Assembly (NCBI GenBank): GCA_006386115.1
Contig: VFIW01000002.1
Coordinates: 620,001 to 684,000 of the forward strand
Length of the DNA: 64,000 nt
Reading direction: 5' to 3'
Source of the DNA: Globisporangium splendens
Taxonomy: Eukaryota; Oomycota; Peronosporomycetes; Pythiales; Pythiaceae
The position numbers and the translations under genes were made by a program. The notes under the pieces were generated by a model. The model saw only the letters and a program-made list of their open reading frames with translations. It was not told the origin of the DNA and ran no database searches. Positions 47,874-59,985 of the stretch are shown here, in pieces. How positions within the stretch are numbered: the first letter of the stretch is position 1; each line of letters begins with the position of its first letter.

Positions 47874-49284
47874 ATGTCAGCCATTCTTGTGAAACGCAAC
47901 CTGTTTGCGAGGAAACCCTGGCTCGACGGCCACAACGTCATGGCGATCGTGGTCGGCAACATCGTCACGAGCGTCCTCGTGGCATGGACCGTCGCGATTC
48001 TGTATGCCGTTGGATCCCCATTCGCGTCCGTGTCCCCAGAGATATTCATAATGGGCGTGACAACGATGGCCAAGGATTCAGTGATGCCCGTGGCCGATAC
48101 GACGCAGTTTTTTGGCGCCACGAGGTTCTACTTCGTCTTGTTTGCATGCATCGCACACGCCGTTCCGGCAGCAGTAGCGTTGTCCCAACGTGGCATCGTG
48201 GCTCAGGGAATCTTCCGCTCGCTCGCACGCACTCTGAACGCCACGTGGTATGTGCTTCTGATATGCCTTGCGGCGGGAACTGGCGCTGCTGGCGGCTCAC
48301 CGGGTGCCGTGTCGCGACTATGGCCGCGTCCACTTGTATGTCATGTGCACGATCGCGTACGGCTACGCGATCTTCATGTAGCGCAAGATGTGCGAGTCGA
48401 AAGAGCACAGCAACAAAACGTTGAGACCACCGACGCGGCTATGGCACACGACAACGACAACCTCTGGCACAGACGCCGTCGTGCCAATAGCAAGAGCGGT
48501 AGAACAAAATGCGGACGCTGCGACCAGTCCTCGCCGTCCAGCTCACCTCACGGCCAAGTCGTTGCGGCAACTGCTCACAGCCATGCGCGGCGGGTTCCTG
48601 CACCTCGTGTCGTTCAATATCGTGTTTGTGTATTTGCACGCCGCCTCGGTGCTCAAGCTCACGCGGCAGTGGGAGCTGCTTGCGATCGACGCGCAGATCC
48701 GCATGGTGTTCATGCAGAACGGCGTCGGCCAGTCGATCGTCGCGAGCTCGATCGCGATCGTGTCGTGTGAGGTGTTTTTCCGTGTCACCAAGATCCTACG
48801 GCTGCGGTACCTGATCACGGCGCAGCTCGCTGAGTGTAAGAACATGCAGCGCATCCTCAAGCGCGTCAACTCCAAGTCGGCGCTCCGCGATATCGCGATC
48901 GCTCGCGCCAAGTATGCCGGGTTTCTCGACTGGAAGAACTTCGTGCTCCGCGTGCATGCGGCCGAGGTCTTCGCCGACATGCACGCCGAGTACATCTCGA
49001 TCGGCATGTCCACCGCCGTCGTCGTATGCATGGGCGACCACCCGATGTTCGACCTTGCAAGGATCCAAATGCACAACGACAGCGCGGGTCAGTTGGTCCT
49101 CGCGACCACGTTCCAAATGGGCACGGGGCTCGCGTTCGACTACGTCTCGAGCGTCGTCGAGGGTCCACGAGGTGCCGCTGTACGACAGCATCGCGGCCGA
49201 GGGCACGGGGCTCCACGTGCTGCTATCGGCGCTCACGGCCGTCAACATCGGCATCATCAGCGTCTTCTACGTCAGGTCGTTCTA
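47874..49284 (+). pseudogene. Frameshifted multi-span membrane protein gene, family unknown
   Basis: From ATG 47874 the protein has at least three hydrophobic segments (NVMAIVVGNIVTSVLVAWTV, then FYFVLFACIAHAVPAAVAL and WYVLLICLAAG). Near 48297 the frame must shift to continue (YGRVHLYVMCTIAYGYAIFM), then meets TAG at 48379-48381. Reading resumes in frame with RKMCESKEHS and gives another membrane region (LVSFNIVFVYLHAASVL) and a helical segment. A further shift at about 49165 is needed to reach LHVLLSALTAVNIGIISVFY and the stop at 49282-49284. No intron explains these breaks. I do not recognise the family. Confidence 0.55.
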
Positions 49285-50350
49285 GAGATTAGATAGGGCT
49301 GCAACGTGTGACATTGTCACTGGCATCATCATCGGATCCATCGAATCCGAGCACTTCTGTACTCGCCTCTCCTTACGCAGCGCGAGAGTCAGCGAGCGCT
49401 TTTAACATGCGCAGCAATCCTATTTTAACGACCTTATGCTTTGGAGGTCCTGTCCAGATTGAGTGCCGTTGTGGCAGTCGGTGCAGCACCTTTGGGAGCT
49501 TAACTGCTGAGGCTGTGGTGATCGATGGGTGGTGTCGCAATGGGGGTTTCGAGTTGATGTTTTCGATCGCTCCAGATCTTCCAGCCGAAAGAGAACACGA
49601 ACGAAGTCTCATGCCATATACACCGGAGAAAACAGCTTCAAGACTGGTTGTCGTGACGTGGCATCAGAGACGCTCGTTGGTCTGAAGGTTGCGTGGCGCT
49701 CATTTGGGGCTTGTCACAGTGGTAAGACGCGCATCGACAAGCATGGGTGGGATTGTAGGGAACCAAAGCGGATGCTGCATGCATGCAACATCTGGAGTGG
49801 TACGAAACCCAACGCCATATTGCCTCTGCATCTTGGCGTCATCATTCCTCCCTCCACCCAACACGTCGGCAGATTGCATGGGGCTGGTTTAGTGTAAACA
49901 TCGACAACATGGCACGTTTAGCGATGTGAGGGCACTAATTAGAGAGTTCAATGCGAAAATGACAGTCCGTGTTTACAACTCAATGCTACCATGATTGTGT
50001 TGATGTGAGCAAATTGCACCCTCTTCCTGCAAAATGCTGCACCAAGATCCTGAACCTATTGCTTTTGTTAAAGAGTCTGATTCCCTCTACAAATCAGCTT
50101 CCTAGAGTAAAGAGGCAAGTGCATCTTCCATTTCATCTTGACACAATAGACCATATTACTATAAACGGGGGATTATTCGAAATGAGAAGGTCAGACACTT
50201 TTTCTGTACCCAGCACCCGATATCCATGCGAGCAGCGACACCCCACACCAGCGCCTGTTCGCAGAATGGCGCTGTCGCTGCAATCCTCAATGAGCATTTC
50301 CGCATTCGCCTCCTCCCCGTGAAGAAGCCGTCGCTGTAGAGACCAGCACC
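49285..50350. other. Region without a recognised gene
   Basis: About 1.07 kb with only short unsupported open frames; no repeats, RNA genes or family matches were seen. It holds the promoter of the downstream NADH dehydrogenase gene. Confidence 0.35.
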
Positions 50351-51939
50351 ATGTGGCCCACGATGCTCGCGCGGCGCTCCGTCGTCACTGCGACTCGCAG
50401 ACCCTCCGCGTCACTACTGCTGCAGCACGCGCGCGCCGTCGCCACGTCAACCTCCCCGCTCTCCAGCCCGGTCGCGCCAGAGACGATCGATCAGAGCGCC
50501 AACGCCACGCGCGGCCCAACGGACCACTCGACGCGCAACTACCAGCTCGTGATCGTCGGCACGGGCTGGGCCGGCTACCAGATGCTCACCAACTGCAAGA
50601 AGCACCGCACGGACATCGAGGTGACTGTCGGCAGACCCGTCGACATCGTCGTCGTCTCCAAGCGCAACGTAAGTGTATGCAGATATATGAGCATCAATTC
50701 TCTTAATGAATAGGGAGGCTAATATGGTTGTGTTTGCACGGCGCATGACAGCACTTTTTGTACACGCCGCTGTTGGCGAGCACGACGGTGGGCACGCTCG
50801 AGTTCCGATCGATCATCGAGCCGCTGCGCGACAACCATTTCCGCCACGAGAACGATTTCCACTACGCGCATGTGACCGACATCGCGCCCAAAGATAAACT
50901 CGTGCGTGTGCGCAGCGAGCTCAGCCAGCGCGACTACGCGATCCGGTACGACACGCTCGTGCTCGCGTGCGGCTCGCGACCGCTCACGTTCGGACTCCCG
51001 GGCGTCGAAGAGCATGCGTTCTTCCTCAAGGAAGTGCACCACGCGCGCGCGATCCGCAACAAGATCCTCGAGAACTTTGAGATGGCGACGCAACCGGGTA
51101 TCTCGGTCGAGGAGAAGAAGCAGCTCTTGCACTTTGTCGTCGTCGGCGGTGGTCCCACGGGCGTCGAGTTTTGCGCCGAGCTCTACGATTTCCTGCAGCA
51201 AGACCTCGTGCGCATGTATCCGGACTCGTCCAAGCACTTGTGTGTGACGCTTTTGAACTCGGGCGATATTCTCACGGGTTTTGATGTGCACTTGCGCGAC
51301 TTTGCGATGAAGAAGATCCAAGAGCGACCGAGTATGAAGATCGTCAAGAAAACCTGCGCCGCCGTCACCAAAGACAGCGTGACGCTGCAAGACGGCGAGG
51401 TCATCCCCACGGGCTTGGTCGTATGGACCGCTGGCGTCGGACCGAACGACCTCACAAAGTCGCTCACGGTGTTTGAGAAGAGCAAGCGTGGGAACATCCT
51501 CACGAACCAGTACTGCCAGGTGCTCGGCGCTGCGGAAGTCGAGGAAGCTGCGCCGTTCGGCATGCCGCGGCGCTCGAATGTGTTCTCCATCGGCGATTGC
51601 GCCGAGATCCTCGACTACCCGTTGCCTGCGACGGCGCAAAAGGCGCAAACCCAAGCCGATTACCTGACGGCGCTGTTCCGTGGCAAGAATCCGACCCCGG
51701 CGACGCCGTACTCGTTTCACAGCAAAGGCATGTTGGCGTACTTGGGGTCCTACGAAGGTCTCTTTGAGCTGAAGAAGCCAAATGAGCCCGGCGATCGCCT
51801 GCAGCTCGCAGGCTGGCAGGCGTGGCTGCTCTGGCGCAGCGCGTACCTGACGAAGCTCGGAAGTTGGCGCCTTCGCATGCAAGTGCCTCTGGATTGGCTC
51901 AAGGCGCTCGTCGTGGGCCGAGACGTGTCTCGCTTTTAA
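50351..51939 (+). CDS. Type II (alternative) NADH:ubiquinone oxidoreductase, mitochondrial
   Basis: Exons 50351-50668 and 50752-51939 (83-nt GT-AG intron) give 501 residues. An Arg/Ser/Ala-rich N-terminus (MWPTMLARRSVVTATRR) looks like a mitochondrial presequence. The FAD site is VIVGTGWAGYQML, and the NADH site is FVVVGGGPTGVEFCAEL with the acidic residue after GVE. Further NDH-2 blocks are FLYTPLLASTTVGTLEFRSI, LACGSRPLTFGLPG, VVWTAGVGP, NVFSIGDCAE and KGMLAYLGSYEGL. The junction restores SKRN-HFLYTP. NDH-2 feeds electrons from NADH to ubiquinone without pumping protons; such enzymes occur in plants, fungi and oomycetes but not in mammals. No EF-hand insertion is seen. Confidence 0.95.
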
Positions 51940-52033
51940 AAAAGTAGAGGTGAGGTGAAAGAACAAGAGGTGGGTGCAGTAGCAAACCACAGTGTCCATT
52001 TGAGAAAGACGATCGTGAAGATCCATAGAGAAC

Positions 52034-52069
<36 letters not shown>

Positions 52070-52369
52070 CCCACCCAGATTGCATGCATGCATCACCGAG
52101 CCATTTTGCTCACGGTGTATCCGTAAATAAACAGCGCATCCATACTCAGTCATTCCTATTTGTAACCAATCATCAGCTTTAATGACTTTTATGCAGTATG
52201 ATTGGTGGGAATGCTTTTGTGGCCTCAGATCTGATCCGCTCGCTGTCGACAAATCGACTGGCCAGCAATTGATAGGCTGGGGGCGGGTTGCGTTGGAGGA
52301 CAGCAGCGCCGCCAGCATCTGCGCAAAAGCATTCGTCGTTTTGCTCCCAGAAGACTCCACAGAAGCATC
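51940..52369. other. Intergenic region NDH-2 to RPS7
   Basis: 430 bp between two plus-strand genes, containing the (GA)n run below. No ORF or RNA gene was recognised. Confidence 0.4.
52036..52067 (+). repeat. (GA)n microsatellite, ~16 units
   Basis: An uninterrupted GA dinucleotide run about 300 bp upstream of the RPS7 start. GA runs can act as promoter elements; no direct evidence here. Confidence 0.9.
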
Positions 52370-53066
52370 ATGTCCGCCAAGATCGTCAAGCCAGAAGGCC
52401 AAACCGCCGACGAGTTCGAGCTCCAGGTCGCCCAGGAGTTGGCCAACTTGCAGCAGTCGGCTGCCGAGATCAAGAACGACTTGAAGGACCTGTACATCAC
52501 CGCCGCCAAGCAGGTGGATGTCGCCTCGGGTCGCAAGGCCATCGTGATCTTCGTGCCATACCGCCTCCACAGCGCGTTCAAGAAGATTCAGGCGCGTCTC
52601 GTGCGTGAGTTGGAGAAGAAGTTCTCTGGTCGCCACGTCGTGATCATCGCCCAGCGCACGATCCTCGGCAAGGGCTACTCTCGTTCGAACAAGACCAACG
52701 GTCCACGCCCACGCTCGCGCACGCTCGTCGCCGTGCAGGAAGCCATTCTTGACGTACGTTTTCGCAAAGATCTGATTGACGCCTACCCGTGTTACGTATT
52801 GTGATGGCCTCTGGGGATTGGCCACCCCACGCCCCATGCTAATTCGCCCGCTTTGTGTTTGTTTGAATTTACAGGACCTCGTGTACCCAACCGAGATCGT
52901 CGGCAAGCGCACCCGCGTTCGTCTCGATGGTTCCAAGCTCCTCAAGGTCTTTTTGGACCCTAAGGACCAGGTGAACGTGGAGACCAAACTCGACACCTTT
53001 GCCACTGTGTACAAGAAGCTCACCAACAAGGATGTTGTGTTCGAGTTCCCAGTGCAGCAGGAATAA
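52370..53066 (+). CDS. RPS7: 40S ribosomal protein S7 (eS7)
   Basis: Exons 52370-52753 and 52875-53066 (121-nt GT-AG intron) give 191 residues, close to human RPS7 (194). Family blocks: [91 protein letters not shown] and [16 protein letters not shown]. The protein is part of the small-subunit body and functions in 18S rRNA maturation. Confidence 0.96.
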
Positions 53067-53354
53067 GTTATCTGTCTCTATTGGCAGTAGGATACTTACT
53101 TCTGGGGTAGTGTTTGGATCTAACCAAAGAGTCTAATGGACGACTGAGCAAAATTCGCTAATAACAAGTGCCTTGTTGTTCGGAATCACTGTCATATACT
53201 TGATTCATCTTATGGTCATCGTATCGTGTAGATGCACGCGACACAGAGAAGTAGCTGACTTGGGTGACAGCTCTATTTTCTTTTCACATAGTATGCCGTC
53301 TCAAATCCATATGGAATAGCTCTTTGTGTTGTTAGTTGTGCGCTAAAAGCGCTG

Positions 53355-53784
53355 CTATCGCCCATCGTCGTCTTCCGCAAGGTCCTTCAACGAGATCGCC
53401 AGCGCATCCACAGCGCCAACGTTCAGTGCCTCGACCGCTCCAGCCACCATCACCTTGGGGATCTACAAAAGGAAAAAGAGCATATAGCGCAGTGTTGGTG
53501 TATTTCATCATCGCATAGCCCTCGTGTATAATGCTGTTCACGCACAGACGCACCATATCCATTTTCATGCGGCCGAACGAGTGCTTGTGGTGCCGCTGGT
53601 GGTTGGCCACGATGCTCTCCTGCTTGGCCGCGTCGTGCAGCGTCCGTCGCGCTCCTGACGCACTGCCGGTGCTATTACCACTGTCGGCACTAGATGAGGA
53701 TGACGGCGTGCTCGACTTCTTGTTCTTGTTGGCGCGCAGGATCTGTCGCGGCGTGCGCCACATGCCTCGGGTCGCGCGCAGCAT
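53355..53784 (-). CDS. Small basic protein of unknown function
   Basis: Exons 53554-53784 and 53355-53462 (intron 53463-53553, donor GTGCGT, acceptor TTGTAG) give 112 residues. The N-terminus is Arg-rich (MLRATRGMWRTPRQILR, possibly a mitochondrial presequence), then a Ser-rich linker, a conserved-looking HDAAKQESIVANHQRHHKHS and an amphipathic helical C-terminus (PKVMVAGAVEALNVGAVDAL). Without splicing the frame reads 150 residues into a low-quality tail, so the spliced model is preferred. I do not recognise the family. Confidence 0.5.
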
Positions 53785-54145
53785 GATCGTCTTCCCTGTT
53801 TTATTGCTTCCTGTAGGAGCAAAAAACCCATGCCAACATGCTCCACAAATGACCGTGTACCGCTATGTGTTCACAAACGCCTCGCACACTCCATGCTTTC
53901 TTCCGTACACACTAGACATTTGTATGTGTACATCATACGCACGCTCAAATATGCGCACCACCAGAATCCAACGCCGTTCGATTGGCAACAGGGCGTTATT
54001 TTGACTCTTTCCCCAACATCACAGCGATATTTTCGGCTGGAATGCACCTCAATCTCAAGGTTTTATGGTGCTTCGTTGGTCTTCTTGGCTGTCTGTCTTG
54101 CTGATTGGAAGAGCTCAGTCGAAGACTTGCAAGTGGGCACGAGTG
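53785..54145. other. Divergent intergenic region upstream of lipoyl synthase
   Basis: 361 bp between divergent starts. A frame in phase with lipoyl synthase is open from 54065, but it adds residues before a better presequence start, so it is taken as leader. Confidence 0.35.
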
Positions 54146-55330
54146 ATGATGATGCCGAGCGCCGTGAACGCCGCGTGCCGCCGCGTGATGACGAGCCCCC
54201 AATCCCACGCTCTGCGCGCGCTCTCGAGCGTCGCCGCACCGCAGGTGAAGGTGACGAAGACGGAGCGCGGCTCGCGCCTGGCGGAGCTGCGCCAGCGCCT
54301 CGAAGAAGAGGCGCGTCAGGGTCCCACGTTCACGGACTTCGGCGTGTCGCTCCAGGACTTTGCGTTCGACGACCTGGAGACCAAGGGGGAAGCGTCTGTG
54401 AAGCCGTCGCGCAAGCCAGACGCGTCGAACCGCAAGCCCAGCTGGCTCAAGGCGCAGCCGACGCAGGGTGAGAACTACGAGCGCTTGAAGAAGACTGTGC
54501 GCGGACTCGGGCTCGCGACCGTGTGTGAAGAAGCCAAGTGCCCGAACATCGGTGAGTGCTGGGGCGGCGGTAAGGATGGTATCGCGACGGCCACGATTAT
54601 GCTCATGGGCGACACGTGCACGCGCGGTTGCAGTTTCTGCGCCGTGAAGACGAACAAGAAGCCCGCGCCGCTGGACCCGGAGGAGCCGGCCAAGGTCGCC
54701 AAGGCCATCGCGCAATGGGGGCTCGACTACATTGTGTTCACCAGTGTCGATCGCGACGACTACCCGGACTACGGTGCCGAGCACTTTTCGAAGACCGTGC
54801 GTCTGTTGCGCGAGCAGCTGCCGGAGATCATGATCGAGTGCTTGACGCCGGATTTCCAGGGCGATAAGGAGCTAGTCGACATGGTCGCCAAGTCGGGACT
54901 CGACGTGTTTGCGCACAACGTTGAGACCGTCGAGCGTTTGCAGCGTCGCGTGCGCGATTACCGCGCGAACTACAAGCAGTCGCTGTTTGTGCTGGAACAG
55001 GCGAAGGCAAGCGTGCCGACGATGGTGACGAAGACGTCGCTGATGCTCGGCGTCGGCGAGCGCAAGGAGGACATCTACCAGACGCTCAAGGATCTGCGCA
55101 ACAGTGGCGTGGATGTCGTCACGTTCGGTCAGTACCTGCGACCGAGTACCAAGCATATGCCCGTGAAGGAGTACGTGACCCCCGAGGCGTTCGCCGAGTG
55201 GCAGAACGTGGCTGAGCAACTTGGCTTCCTGTACGTCGCCAGTGGCCCCATGGTGCGCTCGAGCTACAAGGCCGGCGAGTTCTTCATGAAGAACCTACTC
55301 AAGAATAGACAACAGAGAATGACTGTATAG
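54146..55330 (+). CDS. LIAS: Lipoyl synthase, mitochondrial
   Basis: A single exon of 394 residues. The N-terminus ([15 protein letters not shown]) is presequence-like. The auxiliary iron-sulfur cluster site is [12 protein letters not shown] (Cys-X4-Cys-X5-Cys), the radical-SAM site is CTRGCSFC (Cys-X3-Cys-X2-Cys), and the C-terminal RSSYKAGEF supplies the conserved Arg-Ser-Ser-Tyr in which Ser binds the auxiliary cluster. Other family blocks are [22 protein letters not shown]-like [39 protein letters not shown] and [11 protein letters not shown]. The enzyme inserts two sulfurs into octanoyl groups on lipoyl domains (for example pyruvate dehydrogenase E2). An in-frame ATG at 54065 is an alternative start. 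Confidence 0.96.
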   Translation: MMMPSAVNAACRRVMTSPQSHALRALSSVAAPQVKVTKTERGSRLAELRQRLEEEARQGPTFTDFGVSLQDFAFDDLETKGEASVKPSRKPDASNRKPSWLKAQPTQGENYERLKKTVRGLGLATVCEEAKCPNIGECWGGGKDGIATATIMLMGDTCTRGCSFCAVKTNKKPAPLDPEEPAKVAKAIAQWGLDYIVFTSVDRDDYPDYGAEHFSKTVRLLREQLPEIMIECLTPDFQGDKELVDMVAKSGLDVFAHNVETVERLQRRVRDYRANYKQSLFVLEQAKASVPTMVTKTSLMLGVGERKEDIYQTLKDLRNSGVDVVTFGQYLRPSTKHMPVKEYVTPEAFAEWQNVAEQLGFLYVASGPMVRSSYKAGEFFMKNLLKNRQQRMTV

Positions 55331-55492
55331 ACAGCAAAAGCAGCCAAAATGGTTCCGTTGTTCTAATGGATCAACGCAACCATTTTCCCAATAAAACTCC
55401 ATATATACACGCTTCATTCCTCTCATTTTGCTGTATCGTGGGAGACGAGTACGTGCTGTTTTGTTATATTTCCATTCTCGTGTCTGTTCTCT

Positions 55493-56469
55493 CTATACGG
55501 ATGGCGGCAGCGCCTGGACGAGCGACGCGGTCATCATGGTCTTCATGACGCCGCTGCACGCGTCTGTGCAGAGATCCACGGCCTCCTGCAGCTGCGCGTG
55601 CTCGATCTTGCCCGCCTGCAGCATGTACGTGACCTTGCCCATGGTCGGCATGAACGCCAGCACGAGCTTGCCGTCGCCGTACACCTCCTCCTTGTGGCAC
55701 GGGTCGAGCACCACTTTGGAGTTCACGATGCCCTAGAGACAGACAGACACAATCATTTGGCAAATTAGACCTTTATAATGCAAATTGGGTGAGGCAAAGA
55801 GCAACAACATACCGCGCCTGAGGCCGTGACGATGTCGTACATCTCGACAGCAGCGTCGATGAGCGCGAGCGACGCGCAGTTGATTGCGGCCGCGAGCTCT
55901 CCGCCGTCACTTTCCAGCACCGCGACGTAAATGGACACGACGCACTTTGGGAGCTTGGACAGCATCACCGCCGGCGACAGCGCTTGTGTCAAAATCGACG
56001 ACATCTCGAGCTCGTCTGGGTCCTACTCCACAACGACAACAGCAGCAACAGCATAACGCACGTCTAAGTCACTGAATGCGCGCATAGGCTTGCAACAAAT
56101 CCATGTACTTACCTGTCCTCGTTCGCGGCGGCCGACTGGATCTGCAAACGGCGCGTACTTAAAGTCACATACGAGCTGGCCTTCGTTGCTGAACTCACGT
56201 CGACTGCGCGTGTCGTTTCGCGGACCGTACACGGAGCACACCACGCGTGTGCGGTTGAACTCGACGTACGCGGAGCCGGACGCGCCGCTCACGACGCCGA
56301 GCTTCATGAACGCCTGGCGCATCTCGTCGCTGCTGGAGCGCAATTCGTCCAATCGCACCGCTTTTTCGAGCAGCGCCTTGATGGGGTCGACGACCGCGTC
56401 CCCCTTGTCCTTCACGTCGCCATGCGCGCGTGCGGGCTTGGCGTTCACAGGGAAGTAGCAGTTCTGCAT
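55493..56469 (-). CDS. MTR3: Exosome RNase PH-fold subunit MTR3 (EXOSC6)
   Basis: Exons 56113-56469, 55813-56022 and 55493-55732 join in phase to 268 residues. RNase PH-domain blocks are GSAYVEFNRTRVVCSVYGPR, QLVCDFKYAPFADPVGRRERGQ, LESDGGELAAAINCASLALI, DAAVEMYDIVTASGA and a C-terminal FMPTMGKVTYMLQAG. The block DAAVEMYD with a short, non-catalytic active-site region fits MTR3/EXOSC6 better than RRP41. MTR3 is part of the six-subunit ring that threads RNA to Rrp44/Rrp6. The start is the first Met before the homology; an upstream in-frame Met exists at 56616. The gene is divergent from SRP68. Confidence 0.85.
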
Positions 56470-56767
56470 CGCGGCGTCCAATTGGGATGCGATAATGTGG
56501 CAGGTTGGCTCCAATCGTCCTTGCCCAACAGCTCCAAAAGGACATTGCACCAAACTGGGGTGTTGTCCTTGAATAATGTGGTGTGAAAATACAGTGCTTG
56601 TTGTTCTGTAGTGCATTCAATGTGAAAAGTCCAAAGTAGTGTGGTGCGCGACTCGTTTACTGTAATCTCTCGATTAGAAGGACGTCGCGCACACACTCAC
56701 AAAGGTCTTTCCTGCCAGAGCTACAAGGGGGGAAACAAGCGAAGACACGCGAGAGAAGAGGAAAGAG

Positions 56768-58977
56768 ATGGCGAAGAAGGCGGCGGCGGACGTCGTCATG
56801 GCCGACGCGAACGAAGTGTTCAGCATTCCAAGTACGTGGATATCTACACACTGCGGCTGTGTGGCCTGTTGTGTGCGTTATATGCGTATCTGTGAGCTTT
56901 AAACAGTGCTCAAACGAAGCGCAAAGCCTCATGGGGAGCTAGCTACGTGGCTCGATATTGGATCGTGTATTGTATTATATGGTGCTAATGTCGAGCGCTG
57001 TGATGAATGGGTACGTGTAGTCTTGGAGACGGTGAAGGCCGCGCAGATGCAGAACGGATTGCGCCATCGCGATTTCCGGCGCTACCGGCAGTACTGCGCA
57101 CGGCGCTTGCGGCGCATCCGCAAGTCGGTCAAGTTTACGCACGGCAAGGGCAAGATCTTCCTGAACAAGAAGGTCGACGCGGAGACCGCGACGGAGGCCA
57201 GGTGCGTGTGCCCGCTATATGCTATTCTCTCGCATACCGTACTTGTGTATGGTCTGCTGACTCTGTTTATGATGCTGCGTTGTCTTAGACACTTGTACTT
57301 GCCGCTGTACAATGCCGAGCGCGCGTGGAGTTACGCGATGCAGTTGAAGGAGGACGACAACTTGGACAAGGCCGAGCACGGCGAGGACGCCAACACGCGC
57401 ATCAAGTTCCACTTGACCGGTCGACTGCGCAAGGCTTCGGACTGGAGCCAACGTCTCGCTGCCATCTGCGCCGTCAAGGCTGACGCGTAAGTTTTCTTAT
57501 GGATGCATCGCAATTCTTCCTCGATAGCATTAGGACTAACGCGTGTGTTTGGACTTGTGCGTTCAAACTGAACAGCCGAACGAGTCTGGAAGCCGAAGCG
57601 TACGCTGCGTACATGGCTGGCAACCTCGCGTTCCACCGCGAAGAGCACGTGGTGGCGCTGGACAAATTTGCGACGGCGCGTCGCATCTACTCGGATCTCT
57701 CGCAAGTCGGTACGCCGTCGCAGAAGGAGCTCTTCCGCACGCTGATGGAGGAGCTGGAGCCGTTCATTCGCTTCTCTGAGCATCGCTTGAGCATCCAGGG
57801 CAAGCTCAAGAAGAGCATCTTGTCCGAGTCGTCGTCCTCGGACTGGAGTACGAGTGGCGACAGTGCGAGTAACTCGCTTTTGCAATCCAAGATCGACCTG
57901 GTGCTGCTCGAAGCGCGGAAGCAGAAGGTCGTGAACCTCGCGACCGTCGAGTGGAAGCAGAAGCAGATCGCGTTGCCGTCGCAGGAACTCGGTCTCGCGC
58001 TGCTTCGTCCCGATGAAATCAGTGCCAAAGTCGAAAAGGTCGACGACGACAAGAAGCGCGAGCAGTTGTACTTGGAGCTGCTCAGCTCGTACGATGCGAT
58101 CTTGCAGATGATCAAGAACGATATCGCCAAGCTGCAACAGCAGTCGAAGAGTGGAAGTGCGCTGGTGCACACCGACATTGAGGCGTTGCAGGCGCTTGAA
58201 GAGTACGTGCGCTTCACGAAGCTCACGAAGCAGGTTGAGCGCACGGTGATCGTGTTCAAGCAGCTCAAGTTCTCGGACAAAGCGTTGCAGCCGGGTGACT
58301 TGACCCACATTCTCAACATGCTCATCCAGTACGTGGGCGAGATTTTGATGATCCCAGGGCTCGCGGACTTTGAGAAGCTTCTCGCAGCCAAGTACAATGC
58401 GTACCAGGCCGTGTTCAAGGCGATCCGTGGCGCGACGATCACGCAGGCGTACTTGGAAGAGAGCAAGTTCTCTGAGGCGCTGGCGCTGTACCAGTACGCG
58501 TCTGGCTTCCTCGCTGAGGGCGAAGACATTCTGAGCGTGCACCCGGGTGCCAAGGACGTCGTGTTGCAGGAATTCATCAAGGATCTCGGTGAAGAGCTCG
58601 TTGGCGCGCAGAGTCGTACGACGGCACAGGCGTTCCTGGAGGCGTCGTCCCAGGAAGACACCGTGCGCTCGCAGCTCTCGCATTTGAAGATCGATAACGA
58701 CAGCAGCAAGACCCAGAAGAAGAAGAAGAAATCGCTGCTGGAGCGTCAGAACGACTATGTGGGCGGCACGGCCAAGGGCCAGTACGAGATTGTGCGTCTG
58801 CCACCGGACTTCCAGGCCATCGCGTGCAAGCCGCTGCTCTTCGACATGGCGTTCAACGAGCTCGAGATGCCGGATATCAGCGCCCGTATGAAGACCGAGG
58901 AAGAGAAGAAGGCTGAGGCCGAAGCGGCCACCGCCAAGCCCGCAGCAGGCGGTATCTTTGGCTGGTTCCGAGGCTAA
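56768..58977 (+). CDS. SRP68: Signal recognition particle subunit SRP68
   Basis: Exons 56768-56831, 57021-57201, 57289-57486 and 57576-58977 join to 614 residues (human 627). The junctions restore FSIPILETVKAAQMQNGLRH and EARHLYLPLYNAERAWSYAMQLK. The N-terminal RNA-binding domain carries GLRHRDFRRYRQYCARRLRRIRK, which inserts in the 7SL RNA three-way junction. The rest is a helical, TPR-like scaffold. The C-terminus is Glu/Lys/Ala-rich and ends in FGWFRG, consistent with an SRP72-binding tail. Acts in co-translational targeting of proteins to the ER. Confidence 0.94.
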
Positions 58978-59153
58978 GTTAGTACCAGGCATCACGGTGG
59001 CGTCGCGTAATAGCCCAGGAGAGCGAATGGTTTAGATTGTTTCCTCTTTAAACGTCGTTTTTATCTCGTTTTGTATACCTTTTTTGACTCTTGTGCGCAT
59101 TTGCTCCGCTATTTGAACACATGATATGCAAATATACAAACACCAAAAAATCC

Positions 59154-59673
59154 TCACTCGTCGACCTTGTCCTCCTCGCGCGCGAGTCGGTCCAGCTCCT
59201 TCTGGAACTCGAGCTGCTCGCGTGCCTCGAGCTCCTCGTCTGTCGGCGCGGGGGAGACCCGCGAGAGCAGGCGGAACCACAGCGGGAACCAGATCGCACC
59301 GTACGCGAACACGCGGTTGATCTCGTCAAAGAGGCTATGAAGATGACAGTAGCATGCCACACAGCAGCATCAGTGAGGGTGCGCTGCATGCCGCCGAATG
59401 CACGCACAATGCGCATATTCGTGCATATATACACATGTGCATAAAGAAATATGATGGGACGTACTCGGTGTATTCGTAGACGAGCGTGGCGACGACGCCG
59501 ACGACAATGAAGATGATGACGTGCTGGTGCTCCGCCAGGGGACCGTAATCCGGGATGTTCTTGCGCTTCCATGGCGCCACGGGCTCGAACTGCGCGCGGT
59601 ACTCCTCCTCCGACATGAACTGCTCCTGGCTGTTCTTGGCTGCCTGCTTGGCGGCTCGCTTCGTGCTGCCCAT
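59154..59673 (-). CDS. Small two-span membrane protein, unknown
   Basis: Exons 59465-59673 and 59154-59334 (130-nt intron) give 129 residues. A charged N-terminus (KRAAKQAAKNSQEQFMSEEEYRA before PWKRKNIPDYG) precedes a hydrophobic span HVIIFIVVGVVATLVYEY; a second short span is FAYGAIWFPLWFRLL. The C-terminus is acidic and helical (EELEAREQLEFQKELDRLAREE). I do not recognise it. Small organellar or ER membrane subunits have this size and layout. Confidence 0.7.
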
Positions 59674-59985
59674 GCTCCTTGCGTTCTTGCTTTTTCGCGA
59701 GAAAGTCAGAATTAGGGTGCACAACGCAATCAACAGGACATAACCTGTTGAGTTGCATACACCTGTATTTGCATATATCATTTTCACTCCACGACAGCGC
59801 AAAGCGTAGATGTATGCAAAGTGGTCTTTTTAATAGGATAACTCTCTTTATCCGCATGTTACTGCTCAATTGCATAGATTTTGTGGTCTAGTGACATGAG
59901 TTGCCCACACTGTGCAACAGTGTCTTTCAAGTAAACGCATGGCGATCCACATATTGGAAAAAAGGGGGAAAATTGTGCGAGCGAG

